64,000 nucleotides of DNA, from positions 1 through 64,000 of the forward strand of contig JAHBUW010000003.1 of the NCBI GenBank assembly GCA_019637875.1, in the 5' to 3' direction. The notes under the pieces are model-generated. The model ran no database searches. It was not told the origin of the DNA and saw only the letters and a program-made list of their open reading frames with translations. Of the stretch, positions 1-9,238 are shown piece by piece (the stretch's first letter is position 1; the number at the start of each line of letters is the position of its first letter). This DNA comes from Pseudobdellovibrionaceae bacterium. GTDB lineage: Bacteria; Bdellovibrionota; Bdellovibrionia; Bdellovibrionales; Bdellovibrionaceae. The translations under genes were made by a program, and so were the position numbers.

Positions 1-3000
1 ATCTCCCTCCGCGCACCGGACACGCTGGCCGCGAACTACGCGCTCACGCTCCCCGCCGCGACCGGATCGACGGGTCAATTCCTCGCGACCGATGGTGCCG
101 GCAATCTGTCGTGGGCGACGAATCCCGGCGGCACTCTGGGTTGGGTCCAAGGTGGAAACTCCTTCGGTCAAACCGGAACGCTCGGTACGAACGACAACCA
201 AGACCTCGCCCTTCGCACGAATGGCACGACTCGCCTGCACATCACGAATAGCGGTTACGTGGGGATCGGTACGACTTCGGGCACTCACGCTCTGAACGTC
301 AACGGCAACATCAACCTAATGAATGCCACCGACTCGATCCGTCTCAATGGCAATGCCATCTTCAGTCGCTACCCGGGACAGTGGGGACATATCAATACTT
401 TCATCGGCACCGAACGCCCGATGTCGTCCCTGAACACCGCCATGGCTTGGGGAAATTTGGCCATCGGCTACGATTCCGGGAACAGCCTGACCCTCGGCGG
501 AGGAAATACTTCCGTGGGTATCTACTCTAGCCGGAACGTGACGGATGCAATCAACAATACGGCAATCGGATTCTCTGCCCTATCGGGAACCGGCGTCGGA
601 AGTGGCAACACCGTTATTGGTAGCCATGCGTTGAATAATAGCACGAATGCAACCACCGGGGGGAACACCGCGGTGGGAGCGCATGCTTTGCACCAACTGA
701 CCTCCGGTGTCGATATTACGGCGATCGGGAACTCCGCCGGCTACGATCTACAAACCGGTGGTCACAACCTGTTCATCGGACGCGGAGCCGGAGCGGGCCT
801 TGTCAATGGTGCGAGAAACATCTTTATCGGCAGCAGCAATTTGACCGCACCGACCGGTACCATGAATGATTTCATGACCATCGGTAACCTCATCTACGGT
901 CGTTCGATGACGGGCACCGGGACGACGTCTGCTGGACGCGTCGGTATCCGCACCGACGATCCACAAGCCGTCTTGGATGTTTTCGGAACCGGTGCCGACT
1001 CCGCGATGCTCATTCCTCGAGACACCACGGCAAACCGCCCCACGGGCGTCGATGGAATGATCCGTTACAACAGTCAAACGTCGAAGTTCGAAGGATTCCA
1101 AGCCGGCCTTTGGACGGACATGATCGCCTCGGGTGCCGGAACTCTAGGCTGGGCCCAAGGTGGAAACTCCTTCGGTCAAACCGGAACGCTCGGTACGAAC
1201 GACAACCAGCCCCTCGTTTTCGAAACGAATAACGTCGCGCGGATGACTCTCGGCACGAATGGTTTCTTGGGTATCGGCAGTATCGCTCCGATCAACGGCC
1301 TGACGATTGGCGCAGCGAACAACCCGGACCTTTCAGCGATCAGCGTAGTGAATACCGATTCCTCGACGGCACGTTATCCCAGCGTCGTCGCCGTAAACTA
1401 CATGGGCTCCGCGAACTTAGGGCACCCGATGCTCGCCGTCGTGAATTCTCGAGGCAATTACGGCGGACCGGCACCGGTTGTCGCGGGCGATACTTTAGGA
1501 GCACTCGAGTTCCGCGGTCGTCTGGCGAACTACACGGAGCTTCCCGGCGCGGGAATCTTGGGCCTGGCCGAACAAAACTTCGCCACGGGCGTCGCGGGCT
1601 CCTATCTGAGTTTCCGGACGACCAACCTGAACGCGGGAGCGCTCTCCGAGAAAATGCGGATCACCGCGAACGGGAACGTCGGAATCGGTATCACTGCGCC
1701 GTCGGGACTTCTGCATGTAGAAGGTGGCGAAATCATCGCCGGCCCCGTCGCCACTGGCGCGGGCAACTCGGGTCGCCTGCAACTGCGTGAATTGGCCGCC
1801 AACGGGACAAACGGCGTCTCTTTACGCGCCGCCGACGCTATGGCCGCAAACTATACCCTGACCCTTCCCGCCGCCACCGGTACTTCGGGACAGCTCTTGA
1901 TGACCGATGGTGCCGGTAACTTGGGCTGGGCGACGAATACGGGCGGAACTCTCAACTGGTCGCAAGGTGGAAATTCCTTCGGTCAAACCGGAACGCTCGG
2001 CACGAACGATAGTCATCCTCTCGCGCTGCGCACAGCGGGCACCACACGCATGACGATTAACTCGGGCGGTAGCGTCGGGATCGGCACCGACACTCCTGTC
2101 GCCACTCTGAACGTCAATGGTTCGGCCCAAATCGAACGAAGCTTGACTGTCTATAACCACAGCGCCAACGTCTATTCCCCGAACGGAAGCGCGATGGCTC
2201 CGGAAGGCGGTGGGCATTGGTTCTACAATCCTTCGGCCACCGCCGGGGCCGCATCGAGCCTCATTATCGGTTCAAGGAACGGAACCGGCTACAACCACGC
2301 CTATCTCGGCGCGGTCGCACCGGCGTCTGGATATACCCCCAGCATCGTGATCGGCCAACAGACCGCAGCGACCACTTACGCCGAACGTCTGCGGATCGAT
2401 GCGAACGGATATATGGGTCTGGGCACCACCGCTCCCAGTGGACGCCTGCACGTCCGCAATACCGGGACCACGATGCCCTCGTTGTCGACGGACACGGAGA
2501 TTATCGTACAAAACAACTCCGGAGCCAGCAGTCAGGCCGGCATTTCGATCATTGGTGGAACCACCGGATATTCTTCGATCGCGATGGGTGACGGTGCCGC
2601 TCAATACCGGGCTTGGATCGGTTCGGACAACGCGAACAGCGCGCTCCGCTTCGGCACCGGCCTCAACGAGCAGGCCCGCATCGCGGCGGATGGAAAAATG
2701 GGTCTCGGCACCGCCGTCCCGACCGAACTTTTACACCTATCGGGCGGAAATATGTTGTTGAGCCCCGTTTCGGCGGGCGCGGGCAACACCGCACGACTGC
2801 GGATGCGCGAGCTCGTCGCAAACGGCTCGCATGCGGTCTCGCTACGCGCTCCGGATTCGATCGCGGCGGATTTCACGCTCACGTTGCCCGCCGCAACCGG
2901 AAGCTCGGGACAATTGTTGACGACCGATGGTTCCGGCAACCTGGGTTGGGTCAACAACACCGGCGGAACCCTCAATTGGTCGCAAGGTGGAAACTCGTTC

Positions 3001-4923
3001 GGACAGACCGGGACTCTTGGCACGAATGATAACAACGCCTTGGCGTTCAGAACGAACAACAACACCCGCATGACCATCACCCCCGGCGGAGCGGTCGGGA
3101 TCGGTACGAGCAACCCCGACCAAACACTGACCGTCGAGGACACCACTTTTGTCGGCATCAGCATCAAGGCGACGAACGGTTATACTCACGCCTTCCCCGG
3201 TCTCAACATCGATGCCTACCAAGGCGGGAGCTTCGCGGGGCATCCCCGCATCAATTTCTTCAACGCGCGCGGTTCGGAAGCTTCCACGAATCCGACGCCC
3301 GCCGGTCTCCACCTAGGTGTCGTCAACTTCATGGGATACACCGGTTCAGATGCGGAATTCTCCTCCGCGATCTACGCGGTCTCCGACGCCACATTCACTG
3401 CGGGCAGCAGCCCCTCGTCACTGGTCTTTACAACCACACCCTCGGGATCGACGAGCTCGACAGAGCGGATGATCATCAAAGGCTCGGGGAACGTCGGGAT
3501 CGGCACCACCGCGCCTTCAGGACGTCTGCACGTCGACGGCGGCGAGATCATCGCCGGCCCCATCGCCGCGGGCGCGGGCAACTCGGGTCGCTTGCAGCTG
3601 CGCGAGCTCGCCGTGAACGGCACGAACGGGGTTTCGCTCCGTGCCGCCGATACGATGGCGTCGAACTACACCCTGACTCTTCCCGCCGGTACCGGTACGA
3701 ACGGTCAGATTCTGCAGACCGACGCGTCCGGCAACCTTTCGTGGGTGACCAATTCGGGCGGAACAACCAACTGGGCGCAAGGTGGGAACTCGTTCGGTCA
3801 AACCGGAACCATCGGCACCAACGACAACCAAGCGCTCGCATTTGAAACCAACAACAACACCCGCATGTTCATCAACAGCGGCGGTAGCGTCGCGATCGGA
3901 ACGGGCACCCCCGAAGGCCTGATGGATGTGCGTGGGATGCTGTCGATTGGACCTTCACATTCGGGAATAAACAACCCCAACTCGGTGCTCGTGGCGCGCT
4001 CGCCGGATACATTCAATCCGCACTTCATCCTGGAGAAAGTCGGCCAAAACACCGGCGGATTCGCGCTGGACAACAACAACTTCATTATGGCCTCCGAGAT
4101 GGCGGACATCACCTTCCGCACGGGCGTAAATTACCAGGGTGATTATACGACGACCGGCAGCGAAGTCATGCGTATCAAGAACAACGGAAACGTCGGTATC
4201 GGCGAGACCGATCCGGACGACATGCTCCACATCTCGGCGGCGCCGGGAGAGAAGGCCCGCGCCCGCTTCTCGGCGTGGGGTGGAATCTATCATCGTCACT
4301 ACTCGATCGGTACGGACGGTAGCACCTCGACGATCGACCCGCCTTACTTCGACTTCTCGATTCGCGACGAAGACGCGGGCCAGGACCGTCTGACGGTCGC
4401 CTGGTCGAGCGGTTACGTGGGGATCGGCGAAATCGATCCCGACGAGCGCCTGCACGTGAACGGGAACGTCTTGGCCACGGCGTATCTGTACAGCTCGGAC
4501 GTGCGTTTGAAGAAGGACTTCGTGCTGTTGGATCACTCCCTCGAAAAACTTCTGGAACTGGAGCCCGTCACGTATCGGTGGATCCATCCGCAGAACCCCG
4601 AGGCCGACCGCGAGCAGATCGGTTTGAAAGCGCAACAGGTGCGCGACGTCTATCCGCAAGCGGTCCGCGAGGACGATAAAGGTTTCTTGCGTCTGGATTA
4701 CCCGGCGTTGATCGCCCCCGTCATCAAAGCGATCCAAGAGCTTTACTACGAACTCGTCGGAGTGAAACGTTCGATCGCCTCGAAAGCCGAGCAAACGGAC
4801 GTCGACGCGCTGAAGGCCGATAACGAAGCCAAAGACCGCGAGATCCGTCAGCTGAAACAGGAAAACGAAGCGATCAAAGGCTGGATCTGCGCGAAAGATC
4901 CGAACGCCGAGCTCTGTCGCTAA
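1..4923 (+). CDS. Giant fibre-like surface protein with C-terminal peptidase S74 chaperone (5' end outside window)
   Basis: The frame is open from base 1, so the gene begins upstream; the first ATG at 259 is internal. The visible ~1640 residues are long Gly/Asn/Thr-rich beta repeats. Phrases such as VGIGT and GNSFGQTGTLGTND recur, and one stretch (about 560-840) reads like a YadA-type head (NTAIG, GNTAVGAHAL). The C terminus is a peptidase S74 intramolecular chaperone: SSDVRLKKD (about 4492-4518), then EPVTYRW, IGLKAQQV and LDYPALIAPVIKAIQEL, followed by a coiled coil. In phage tail spikes and endosialidases this domain trimerises the fibre and cuts itself off at the Ser of the SD motif. Inference: a trimeric exported adhesin or fibre. 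No phage genes lie beside it. It converges on the kefC-like gene with a 4-nt overlap. Confidence 0.85.
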   Translation: MSLRAPDTLAANYALTLPAATGSTGQFLATDGAGNLSWATNPGGTLGWVQGGNSFGQTGTLGTNDNQDLALRTNGTTRLHITNSGYVGIGTTSGTHALNVNGNINLMNATDSIRLNGNAIFSRYPGQWGHINTFIGTERPMSSLNTAMAWGNLAIGYDSGNSLTLGGGNTSVGIYSSRNVTDAINNTAIGFSALSGTGVGSGNTVIGSHALNNSTNATTGGNTAVGAHALHQLTSGVDITAIGNSAGYDLQTGGHNLFIGRGAGAGLVNGARNIFIGSSNLTAPTGTMNDFMTIGNLIYGRSMTGTGTTSAGRVGIRTDDPQAVLDVFGTGADSAMLIPRDTTANRPTGVDGMIRYNSQTSKFEGFQAGLWTDMIASGAGTLGWAQGGNSFGQTGTLGTNDNQPLVFETNNVARMTLGTNGFLGIGSIAPINGLTIGAANNPDLSAISVVNTDSSTARYPSVVAVNYMGSANLGHPMLAVVNSRGNYGGPAPVVAGDTLGALEFRGRLANYTELPGAGILGLAEQNFATGVAGSYLSFRTTNLNAGALSEKMRITANGNVGIGITAPSGLLHVEGGEIIAGPVATGAGNSGRLQLRELAANGTNGVSLRAADAMAANYTLTLPAATGTSGQLLMTDGAGNLGWATNTGGTLNWSQGGNSFGQTGTLGTNDSHPLALRTAGTTRMTINSGGSVGIGTDTPVATLNVNGSAQIERSLTVYNHSANVYSPNGSAMAPEGGGHWFYNPSATAGAASSLIIGSRNGTGYNHAYLGAVAPASGYTPSIVIGQQTAATTYAERLRIDANGYMGLGTTAPSGRLHVRNTGTTMPSLSTDTEIIVQNNSGASSQAGISIIGGTTGYSSIAMGDGAAQYRAWIGSDNANSALRFGTGLNEQARIAADGKMGLGTAVPTELLHLSGGNMLLSPVSAGAGNTARLRMRELVANGSHAVSLRAPDSIAADFTLTLPAATGSSGQLLTTDGSGNLGWVNNTGGTLNWSQGGNSFGQTGTLGTNDNNALAFRTNNNTRMTITPGGAVGIGTSNPDQTLTVEDTTFVGISIKATNGYTHAFPGLNIDAYQGGSFAGHPRINFFNARGSEASTNPTPAGLHLGVVNFMGYTGSDAEFSSAIYAVSDATFTAGSSPSSLVFTTTPSGSTSSTERMIIKGSGNVGIGTTAPSGRLHVDGGEIIAGPIAAGAGNSGRLQLRELAVNGTNGVSLRAADTMASNYTLTLPAGTGTNGQILQTDASGNLSWVTNSGGTTNWAQGGNSFGQTGTIGTNDNQALAFETNNNTRMFINSGGSVAIGTGTPEGLMDVRGMLSIGPSHSGINNPNSVLVARSPDTFNPHFILEKVGQNTGGFALDNNNFIMASEMADITFRTGVNYQGDYTTTGSEVMRIKNNGNVGIGETDPDDMLHISAAPGEKARARFSAWGGIYHRHYSIGTDGSTSTIDPPYFDFSIRDEDAGQDRLTVAWSSGYVGIGEIDPDERLHVNGNVLATAYLYSSDVRLKKDFVLLDHSLEKLLELEPVTYRWIHPQNPEADREQIGLKAQQVRDVYPQAVREDDKGFLRLDYPALIAPVIKAIQELYYELVGVKRSIASKAEQTDVDALKADNEAKDREIRQLKQENEAIKGWICAKDPNAELCR
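139..3828 (+). repeat. Five ~60-nt direct repeats within the fibre gene
   Basis: Near-identical 60-nt units encode (G/N)W(V/A/S)QGGNSFGQTGTLGTND at about 139-198, 1147-1206, 1954-2013, 2974-3033 and 3769-3828. Spacing alternates between roughly 1.0 kb and 0.8 kb. Each follows a conserved block (RLQLRELAANG, LRAADxMAxNYTLTLPA) and precedes a variable head-like insert. The gene is thus built of modules that could recombine. Confidence 0.85.
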
Positions 4924-6755
4924 TTCGCAACCCCTTTGACCGTGCTTTCCGTCGCGGCCGTCAGGCTCTGCGACTCGCGCTTCGGCTCGACGAGCGGCGC
5001 GGGTTTGGGAATCGCGTTTCCGTACATGAGCTGACGTCCCGCCGTGAAGCTCTGCCCGCCCGACGCGATGTCGAGCTCCATCCGCTCGCGGTCCCGACGA
5101 CGGATATCCGCCGAGACCAAGGTGACTTCATCCTCACTAACGCCGATTTCCAAAAGTGCATGCTCCCCGAGGAGCATCGCGGATTCGAAAGTCTCACGAA
5201 TCTGGTAGTCGACGCCTTCCATGATGAGCTCCCGCGCCGTGACCCGATCGTAGGCACGCACCAGGGTTTTCGCTTGGGGGAACTCGCTTTTCACGAGCTC
5301 GACGACTTTTTTCGTCGTCTCTTTGTCGTCGATCGCGACGATGATCGCGTCGGCGGTCGCCGCGCCGGACGCCCGCAAGACGTCCAGACGTGAGCCATCC
5401 CCGTAGTAGATTTTGAAACCGAACTCGCCGGCAGAGCGGATCATGTCCGGATCCGCGTCGATGATGGTCACGTTCACGTCGCGCGCCAACAGAAGTTGTG
5501 AAACGACCTGCCCGAAGCGGCCAAAACCGATCAACAGAACGTTCCCGGTTAATCCCTCGGCGACGTCGAGCCCCGACGCATCGACCGAACCCGTGGGTCG
5601 CAGTTTCTGGAACACCAGAACGACCAGCGGGGTGAAGGCCATCGAGAGCACCACGATCGCCGTGAAGTTCGCGTTCGCGGCGGCATCGATCACGCCTTCC
5701 GCGGCGGCGGCGGAATACAGCACGAAGGCGAACTCCCCGCCTTGCGCCATGAGCGTCGCCCGATCCAAGGCTTCGGCGTTCGACGATTTCAGGAACCGTG
5801 CGACGCCGTAGATCGCGAGCCCCTTCACGAACATCATGGCGATCACGCCGCTCAGAATCAGCAGCCAGTTCTCGCTGACGACGTTCACATCGAGCGACAT
5901 CCCCACGCCGATAAAGAAAAGTCCGAGCAAAATTCCGCGAAAAGGTTCGATGTCGGCTTCGATCTGGTGACGGAAGGAGGACTCGGCCAGCAGCACGCCC
6001 GCCAGGAAAGCTCCCATCGCCATGGAGAGTCCCGTCATCTGCATCAGCAGCGCCGCCCCCAAAACCACGAACAACGCGGCGGCGGTCATGACCTCGCGCG
6101 CTTTCGCCAACGCGAGAATCCGGAAGAGCGGATTCAAAAGCCAAACCCCCGCCGTGACGAGCGCCGCGATCGCGCCCCCCGCGAGTCCCACGGAAGCCCA
6201 GCGCGACGTCGCCTCGGACATCGCTTCAACGGGCGACATCAAAACGACAAGCGCGAGGAGCGGCACGATCAACAGATCTTCGAACAGCAGAATCGAAACC
6301 ATCTTCTGCCCCGCGGGCAAATTGAGATCGCCGCGTTCGCCCAGAAGCTGCATCACGATCGCGGTCGACGTCAGCACGAAGCCCATGCCGCCGACGAAAG
6401 CGGTCGCGAAGTTGAAACCGAATGCGAGCCCCACGCCGGTCAAAAGAAGTGTGCAGATGAAAATCTGCAATGAGCCCAATCCGAAGATATCACGCCGCAT
6501 TCCCCAAAGATGCGAGGGCTGCATCTCTAGACCAATGACGAAAAGGAACATGACCACGCCGAGCTCCGCGACGTGCAACACCGCTTGGGAGTCCGAAAAC
6601 CAACCGAAGCCGAAGGGACCGATGATCAACCCGGCGCAAAGATAGCCAAGGACGGAGCCTAAGCCGATGCGGCGGAAAAGGGGGACCATGACGACGGCCA
6701 CGCCCAGGAGCGAGACCACTTTGATGAGATCGGAGGCATGTGCTTCGGCGGCCAT
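4920..6755 (-). CDS. kefC: Monovalent cation:proton antiporter, KefB/KefC-like
   Basis: 611 residues, close to E. coli KefC. The first ~380 residues hold about 12 membrane segments of the CPA2 Na/K:H exchanger fold. A cytosolic TrkA-N (RCK) domain starts near residue 403 with the nucleotide-binding motif GFGRFGQ, then DADPDMIR, YGDGSR and RETFESA, which follow the KefB/KefC pattern. Expected role: ligand-gated K+ efflux in exchange for protons during electrophile or pH stress. No KefF or KefG partner is visible nearby. The 3' end overlaps the convergent fibre gene by 4 nt. Some other CPA2 exchanger cannot be excluded, so the symbol is tentative. Confidence 0.8.
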   Translation of the reverse strand: MAAEAHASDLIKVVSLLGVAVVMVPLFRRIGLGSVLGYLCAGLIIGPFGFGWFSDSQAVLHVAELGVVMFLFVIGLEMQPSHLWGMRRDIFGLGSLQIFICTLLLTGVGLAFGFNFATAFVGGMGFVLTSTAIVMQLLGERGDLNLPAGQKMVSILLFEDLLIVPLLALVVLMSPVEAMSEATSRWASVGLAGGAIAALVTAGVWLLNPLFRILALAKAREVMTAAALFVVLGAALLMQMTGLSMAMGAFLAGVLLAESSFRHQIEADIEPFRGILLGLFFIGVGMSLDVNVVSENWLLILSGVIAMMFVKGLAIYGVARFLKSSNAEALDRATLMAQGGEFAFVLYSAAAAEGVIDAAANANFTAIVVLSMAFTPLVVLVFQKLRPTGSVDASGLDVAEGLTGNVLLIGFGRFGQVVSQLLLARDVNVTIIDADPDMIRSAGEFGFKIYYGDGSRLDVLRASGAATADAIIVAIDDKETTKKVVELVKSEFPQAKTLVRAYDRVTARELIMEGVDYQIRETFESAMLLGEHALLEIGVSEDEVTLVSADIRRRDRERMELDIASGGQSFTAGRQLMYGNAIPKPAPLVEPKRESQSLTAATESTVKGVAN

Positions 6756-6792
6756 GAACGCGATTTCAACCCGTTTTTACGGGGTCTGTCAC

Positions 6793-7860
6793 TCAAAAGC
6801 CATGGGGTGGGTGCGAGCCGAGCAAGTACACGAGCTGTAGCTCCACGCGGTTGTCGACCACGGCGGCGACGCCCCTTTGGGTCAAGGCTTCGTGAACCAG
6901 GCCCCCACGCAACGTGGAGTACTCCCCCGCCCGGTAGGTGCTGTTCAAGGTGAGGGCATAGTCGAGATTGTCGCGCTTCTCGTCGACAAGCTCCCAACGG
7001 CGGTTGAGTTCGCTGAACAGATCGGCGCGAAGACCCGAAGACAGGCGGCGGTTCCAAGTCCGTTGATAGTAGAGATAGGTCCCGGCGTGAACGGACGCCG
7101 CCCCAAGCTCCGGAATCTTATTGCGGTAGTAGGTCTCGGTTTGGATAAGGTGTTTCGCGCGGCCGTGGGACATTTTCTTCCAGACGAAGTCCACTCCGGT
7201 GTGCCACACGCGTTCACCGCTGAAGTCCGTGTAGCCCCAGTAGTTGAGTCCCGTCCGCGAGTCGTCCGTCGCGACTTCTCCACGCAAGTAATGCACCGGT
7301 GCCAGTGGACGGCGGCCCAGTTGATCGCAGTGCCCGTAGCAGTAGCCGTTGGTCACGCCTGCGGTCAGATTGAATGTCTCGTTGAAACGGTGTCGGACTT
7401 CGGCCCCGGTATCCATCGCCGCCTCTTCCGCGAAGAACTGGCGGTGCACGCGCGGAGCTTCGGTGAAAAGCCATTCATGCTGATGAATCTGGTTCAAGCG
7501 GCCGATTCCCAGCAGGAATTTTCCGACCTTCACCTCGGTATTTTCCCAAAGGTAGTCGTTCGTCCGCAGATAGGCCTCGTGCACGTCCCACAAAAAATTT
7601 CCGCCGTGGCTGTGTCCCGCGAAGGTCAACGTTCCCTCGAAATATTGATCGACACTTCCCGAAATACTCAGCTCGGCGGAACGAATACGCAGTCGATTTT
7701 CATCCACTTGATTTTGATCAGAGTGCACGGGCAAAAAAAGGTCCGCCGCGCCCAGAAAATTCAGGCCGTCGAGACCGCCGCCGCCATGATCATGACCTTC
7801 GTGTCCGTCTTGAGCCAACAGCGCGAGTGGAAAAAACAAGATCAGAAAAAATAAACGCAC
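6793..7860 (-). CDS. Putative zinc-regulated outer-membrane protein with His-rich N terminus
   Basis: 355 residues. A signal peptide (MRLFFLILFFPLALLAQ) is followed at once by a metal-binding-looking GHEGHDHGGGG segment. The rest alternates polar and aromatic residues as in a beta-barrel (EVKVGKFLLGIGRLNQIHQHEW, DTGAEVRHRFNETFNLTAGV) and ends in a hydrophobic/aromatic stretch with terminal Phe. It is the last gene of a three-gene minus-strand operon (spacings 3 nt and a 4-nt overlap) that diverges from znuCBA-zur across a Zur-box-like palindrome. Inference: a porin or surface zinc-uptake component. No TonB box or plug domain is apparent. Confidence 0.65.
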   Translation of the reverse strand: MRLFFLILFFPLALLAQDGHEGHDHGGGGLDGLNFLGAADLFLPVHSDQNQVDENRLRIRSAELSISGSVDQYFEGTLTFAGHSHGGNFLWDVHEAYLRTNDYLWENTEVKVGKFLLGIGRLNQIHQHEWLFTEAPRVHRQFFAEEAAMDTGAEVRHRFNETFNLTAGVTNGYCYGHCDQLGRRPLAPVHYLRGEVATDDSRTGLNYWGYTDFSGERVWHTGVDFVWKKMSHGRAKHLIQTETYYRNKIPELGAASVHAGTYLYYQRTWNRRLSSGLRADLFSELNRRWELVDEKRDNLDYALTLNSTYRAGEYSTLRGGLVHEALTQRGVAAVVDNRVELQLVYLLGSHPPHGF

Positions 7861-7863
7861 GAC

Positions 7864-8553
7864 CTAGCCACCATCCTTCGGCGCGCCTTGCTTGAGGCCA
7901 CACAGGCGGACGTTTTCGAGATCCAGAAATTGCGAAGCGCCCAGCCCCTTGCCGGGAGTGCCGACGGTGTCGCGACCGGAATCCATGATCAGACGATCTC
8001 CGTCATAGAAAAGAAGGTGCGCGTACTGCCGATGAGCTTCGTCGTGATGGAAATCGAGATTGAAACGAACTTCATCCCGCGCCAACAACGTTTGCAGCGA
8101 CGTCAAGTCCGACCAGCTCTCGACCGCACCTTGAGCTTCGGTCTGAATCTGTACGCCCGCGGACGAGCGTGCCAGATCCAAGACGAAGGCGTTTTGGCCG
8201 TCGGGCTGCGCTTGACCGATAAAACGCACGCGCGCCCACGACTCCCACCGAAAATGAAAATCGAGATTGAAGGAATCGCTGACCCCAGCCCGATCGGGAA
8301 GACGTAAGCGCCCCTCGCCGATCAGGCAGTTCTCGACCAAACGAAAGTGCCCATGGACCACGGTTAAGACGGGTCCGTCGGCGAGGCGAAGCGTCGCCCC
8401 CGACGCCAATCCGTCCTCCGTTCCCTCGCCGGGACGCTTTTGGCCGTCGGGCTTTCCCAACGGATTCTCGGCGCGCGCGATAAGATCCAGATTCGGACCT
8501 CCCGCACAGGCGGTCAAAAGCAGAGCGAAGGCGAGGGGCAACGCGCGATTCAC
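7864..8553 (-). CDS. Putative lipoprotein in the divergent zinc operon
   Basis: 229 residues. The N terminus MNRALPLAFALLLTACAGG is a lipoprotein signal with lipobox LTAC. The mature part has motifs such as LDFHFRWESWARVRFIG and LDFHHDEAHRQYAHLLFYDG and looks like a beta-sandwich of the laminin/concanavalin type; that fold guess is weak. Its start overlaps the stop of the upstream gene by 4 nt and its stop lies 3 nt before the outer-membrane gene, so the three are translationally coupled. Function unknown. Control through the shared intergenic region suggests a role in zinc acquisition. Confidence 0.65.
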   Translation of the reverse strand: MNRALPLAFALLLTACAGGPNLDLIARAENPLGKPDGQKRPGEGTEDGLASGATLRLADGPVLTVVHGHFRLVENCLIGEGRLRLPDRAGVSDSFNLDFHFRWESWARVRFIGQAQPDGQNAFVLDLARSSAGVQIQTEAQGAVESWSDLTSLQTLLARDEVRFNLDFHHDEAHRQYAHLLFYDGDRLIMDSGRDTVGTPGKGLGASQFLDLENVRLCGLKQGAPKDGG

Positions 8554-9134
8554 GGCTCGTTCGCTCCGACGTTGCGCTGACGATGGCAGTCAATCGCGGC
8601 GCCGTGGTAGTGGCAGCTCAGGAAAGACGTTTTCGTACCTTGCACGCGCACTTGCATATCGCGTCCGTCTTGCCAGACCTTCAGTGCCGTTACGTCCGCG
8701 AGATTCTCCACGCGTCCGTCCAGTAGGATCAGCGATTGTTTCGCTCCTTCAAGAAGTTCTTCAATTTTGAAGGAACGTGCGGGCGCGGAGTAATCGACCG
8801 GGGCACGCGATTCGAGATAGTTGCAATGCGCAGCCGAGTCATGCAGATGGCAATCGTAGACTTCAGTGCCGAGCTGACCGTTCGGCTTCACTTCGTAGAT
8901 ATCGAGGACGGCTTCGTCCTGTTGACGTGTCCATTGAAAGCCCAGAACTTCGTCACCGACCTCACGCCCTTCTTCGGTACGGATATCAGAGCGGAACTGC
9001 GTGAACGCTCCCGCCCACAGCACTTCCAACTCCTCAAGACCTGCGGGCTCTGCCGCCTCACCTTGACCGTGCGCCATCACCAAGGACGAAAAACCAAGAA
9101 CGCTCGCCATTACGACCGGAAAGAACTTTTTCAT
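8550..9134 (-). CDS. Secreted protein with two CHxHxxAxxC motifs, first gene of divergent zinc operon
   Basis: 194 residues from ATG at 9134, preceded by a good GGAGG; an upstream in-frame ATG at 9224 would place 30 non-signal residues first. The signal peptide is MKKFFPVVMASVLGFSSLVMA. The mature protein carries two copies of one pattern, CHLHDSAAHC and CHYHGAAIDC, consistent with paired metal or disulfide sites. The family is not recognised. Its 5' end faces znuC across about 105 bp holding a Zur-box-like palindrome. Inference: a periplasmic zinc binder or chaperone. Confidence 0.7.
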   Translation of the reverse strand: MKKFFPVVMASVLGFSSLVMAHGQGEAAEPAGLEELEVLWAGAFTQFRSDIRTEEGREVGDEVLGFQWTRQQDEAVLDIYEVKPNGQLGTEVYDCHLHDSAAHCNYLESRAPVDYSAPARSFKIEELLEGAKQSLILLDGRVENLADVTALKVWQDGRDMQVRVQGTKTSFLSCHYHGAAIDCHRQRNVGANEP

Positions 9135-9187
9135 GGACCTGACCTCCAGGGCCCCCGGTTTAAAGGGACGATCGGTCCTTGTCCAGA

Positions 9188-9210
9188 CAAATGCAAACCA
9201 CTTGCATTTG
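9188..9210. promoter_or_regulatory. Zur-box-like operator
   Basis: A perfect 9+9 bp inverted repeat, CAAATGCAA and TTGCATTTG, separated by ACCAC, lies between the two divergent zinc operons. It sits 29 bp upstream of the znuC ATG and 54 bp upstream of the CHxH gene. A zur-type regulator gene closes the znu operon. Size and symmetry suit a Fur/Zur dimer. The assignment is inferred from context. Confidence 0.75.
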
Positions 9211-9238
9211 CGTGCCAATCCCATTAGGTCCTTGTCCC

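Noticed and set aside
139-3828. Spaced 60-nt repeats as a CRISPR-like array
   Set aside because: Spacing is 0.8-1.0 kb and all repeats are in frame inside one coding sequence.
748-4794. Long minus-strand frames opposite the fibre gene (for example 3955-4794, 279 codons)
   Set aside because: They mirror the Gly/Thr-rich fibre codons, have Arg/His/Asp-skewed composition, no ribosome sites and no domain; the plus frame has clear S74 and repeat structure.
1-4923. Phage tail-fibre gene of a prophage
   Set aside because: S74 domains occur in phage tails, but no capsid, tail, integrase or lysis gene is near; downstream is a housekeeping antiporter. The upstream side is not visible, so this stays open.
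5194-6645. Open frames opposite or within the kefC-like gene
   Set aside because: Arg-rich composition typical of shadow frames in GC-rich DNA; the antiporter frame has membrane helices and the RCK motif.
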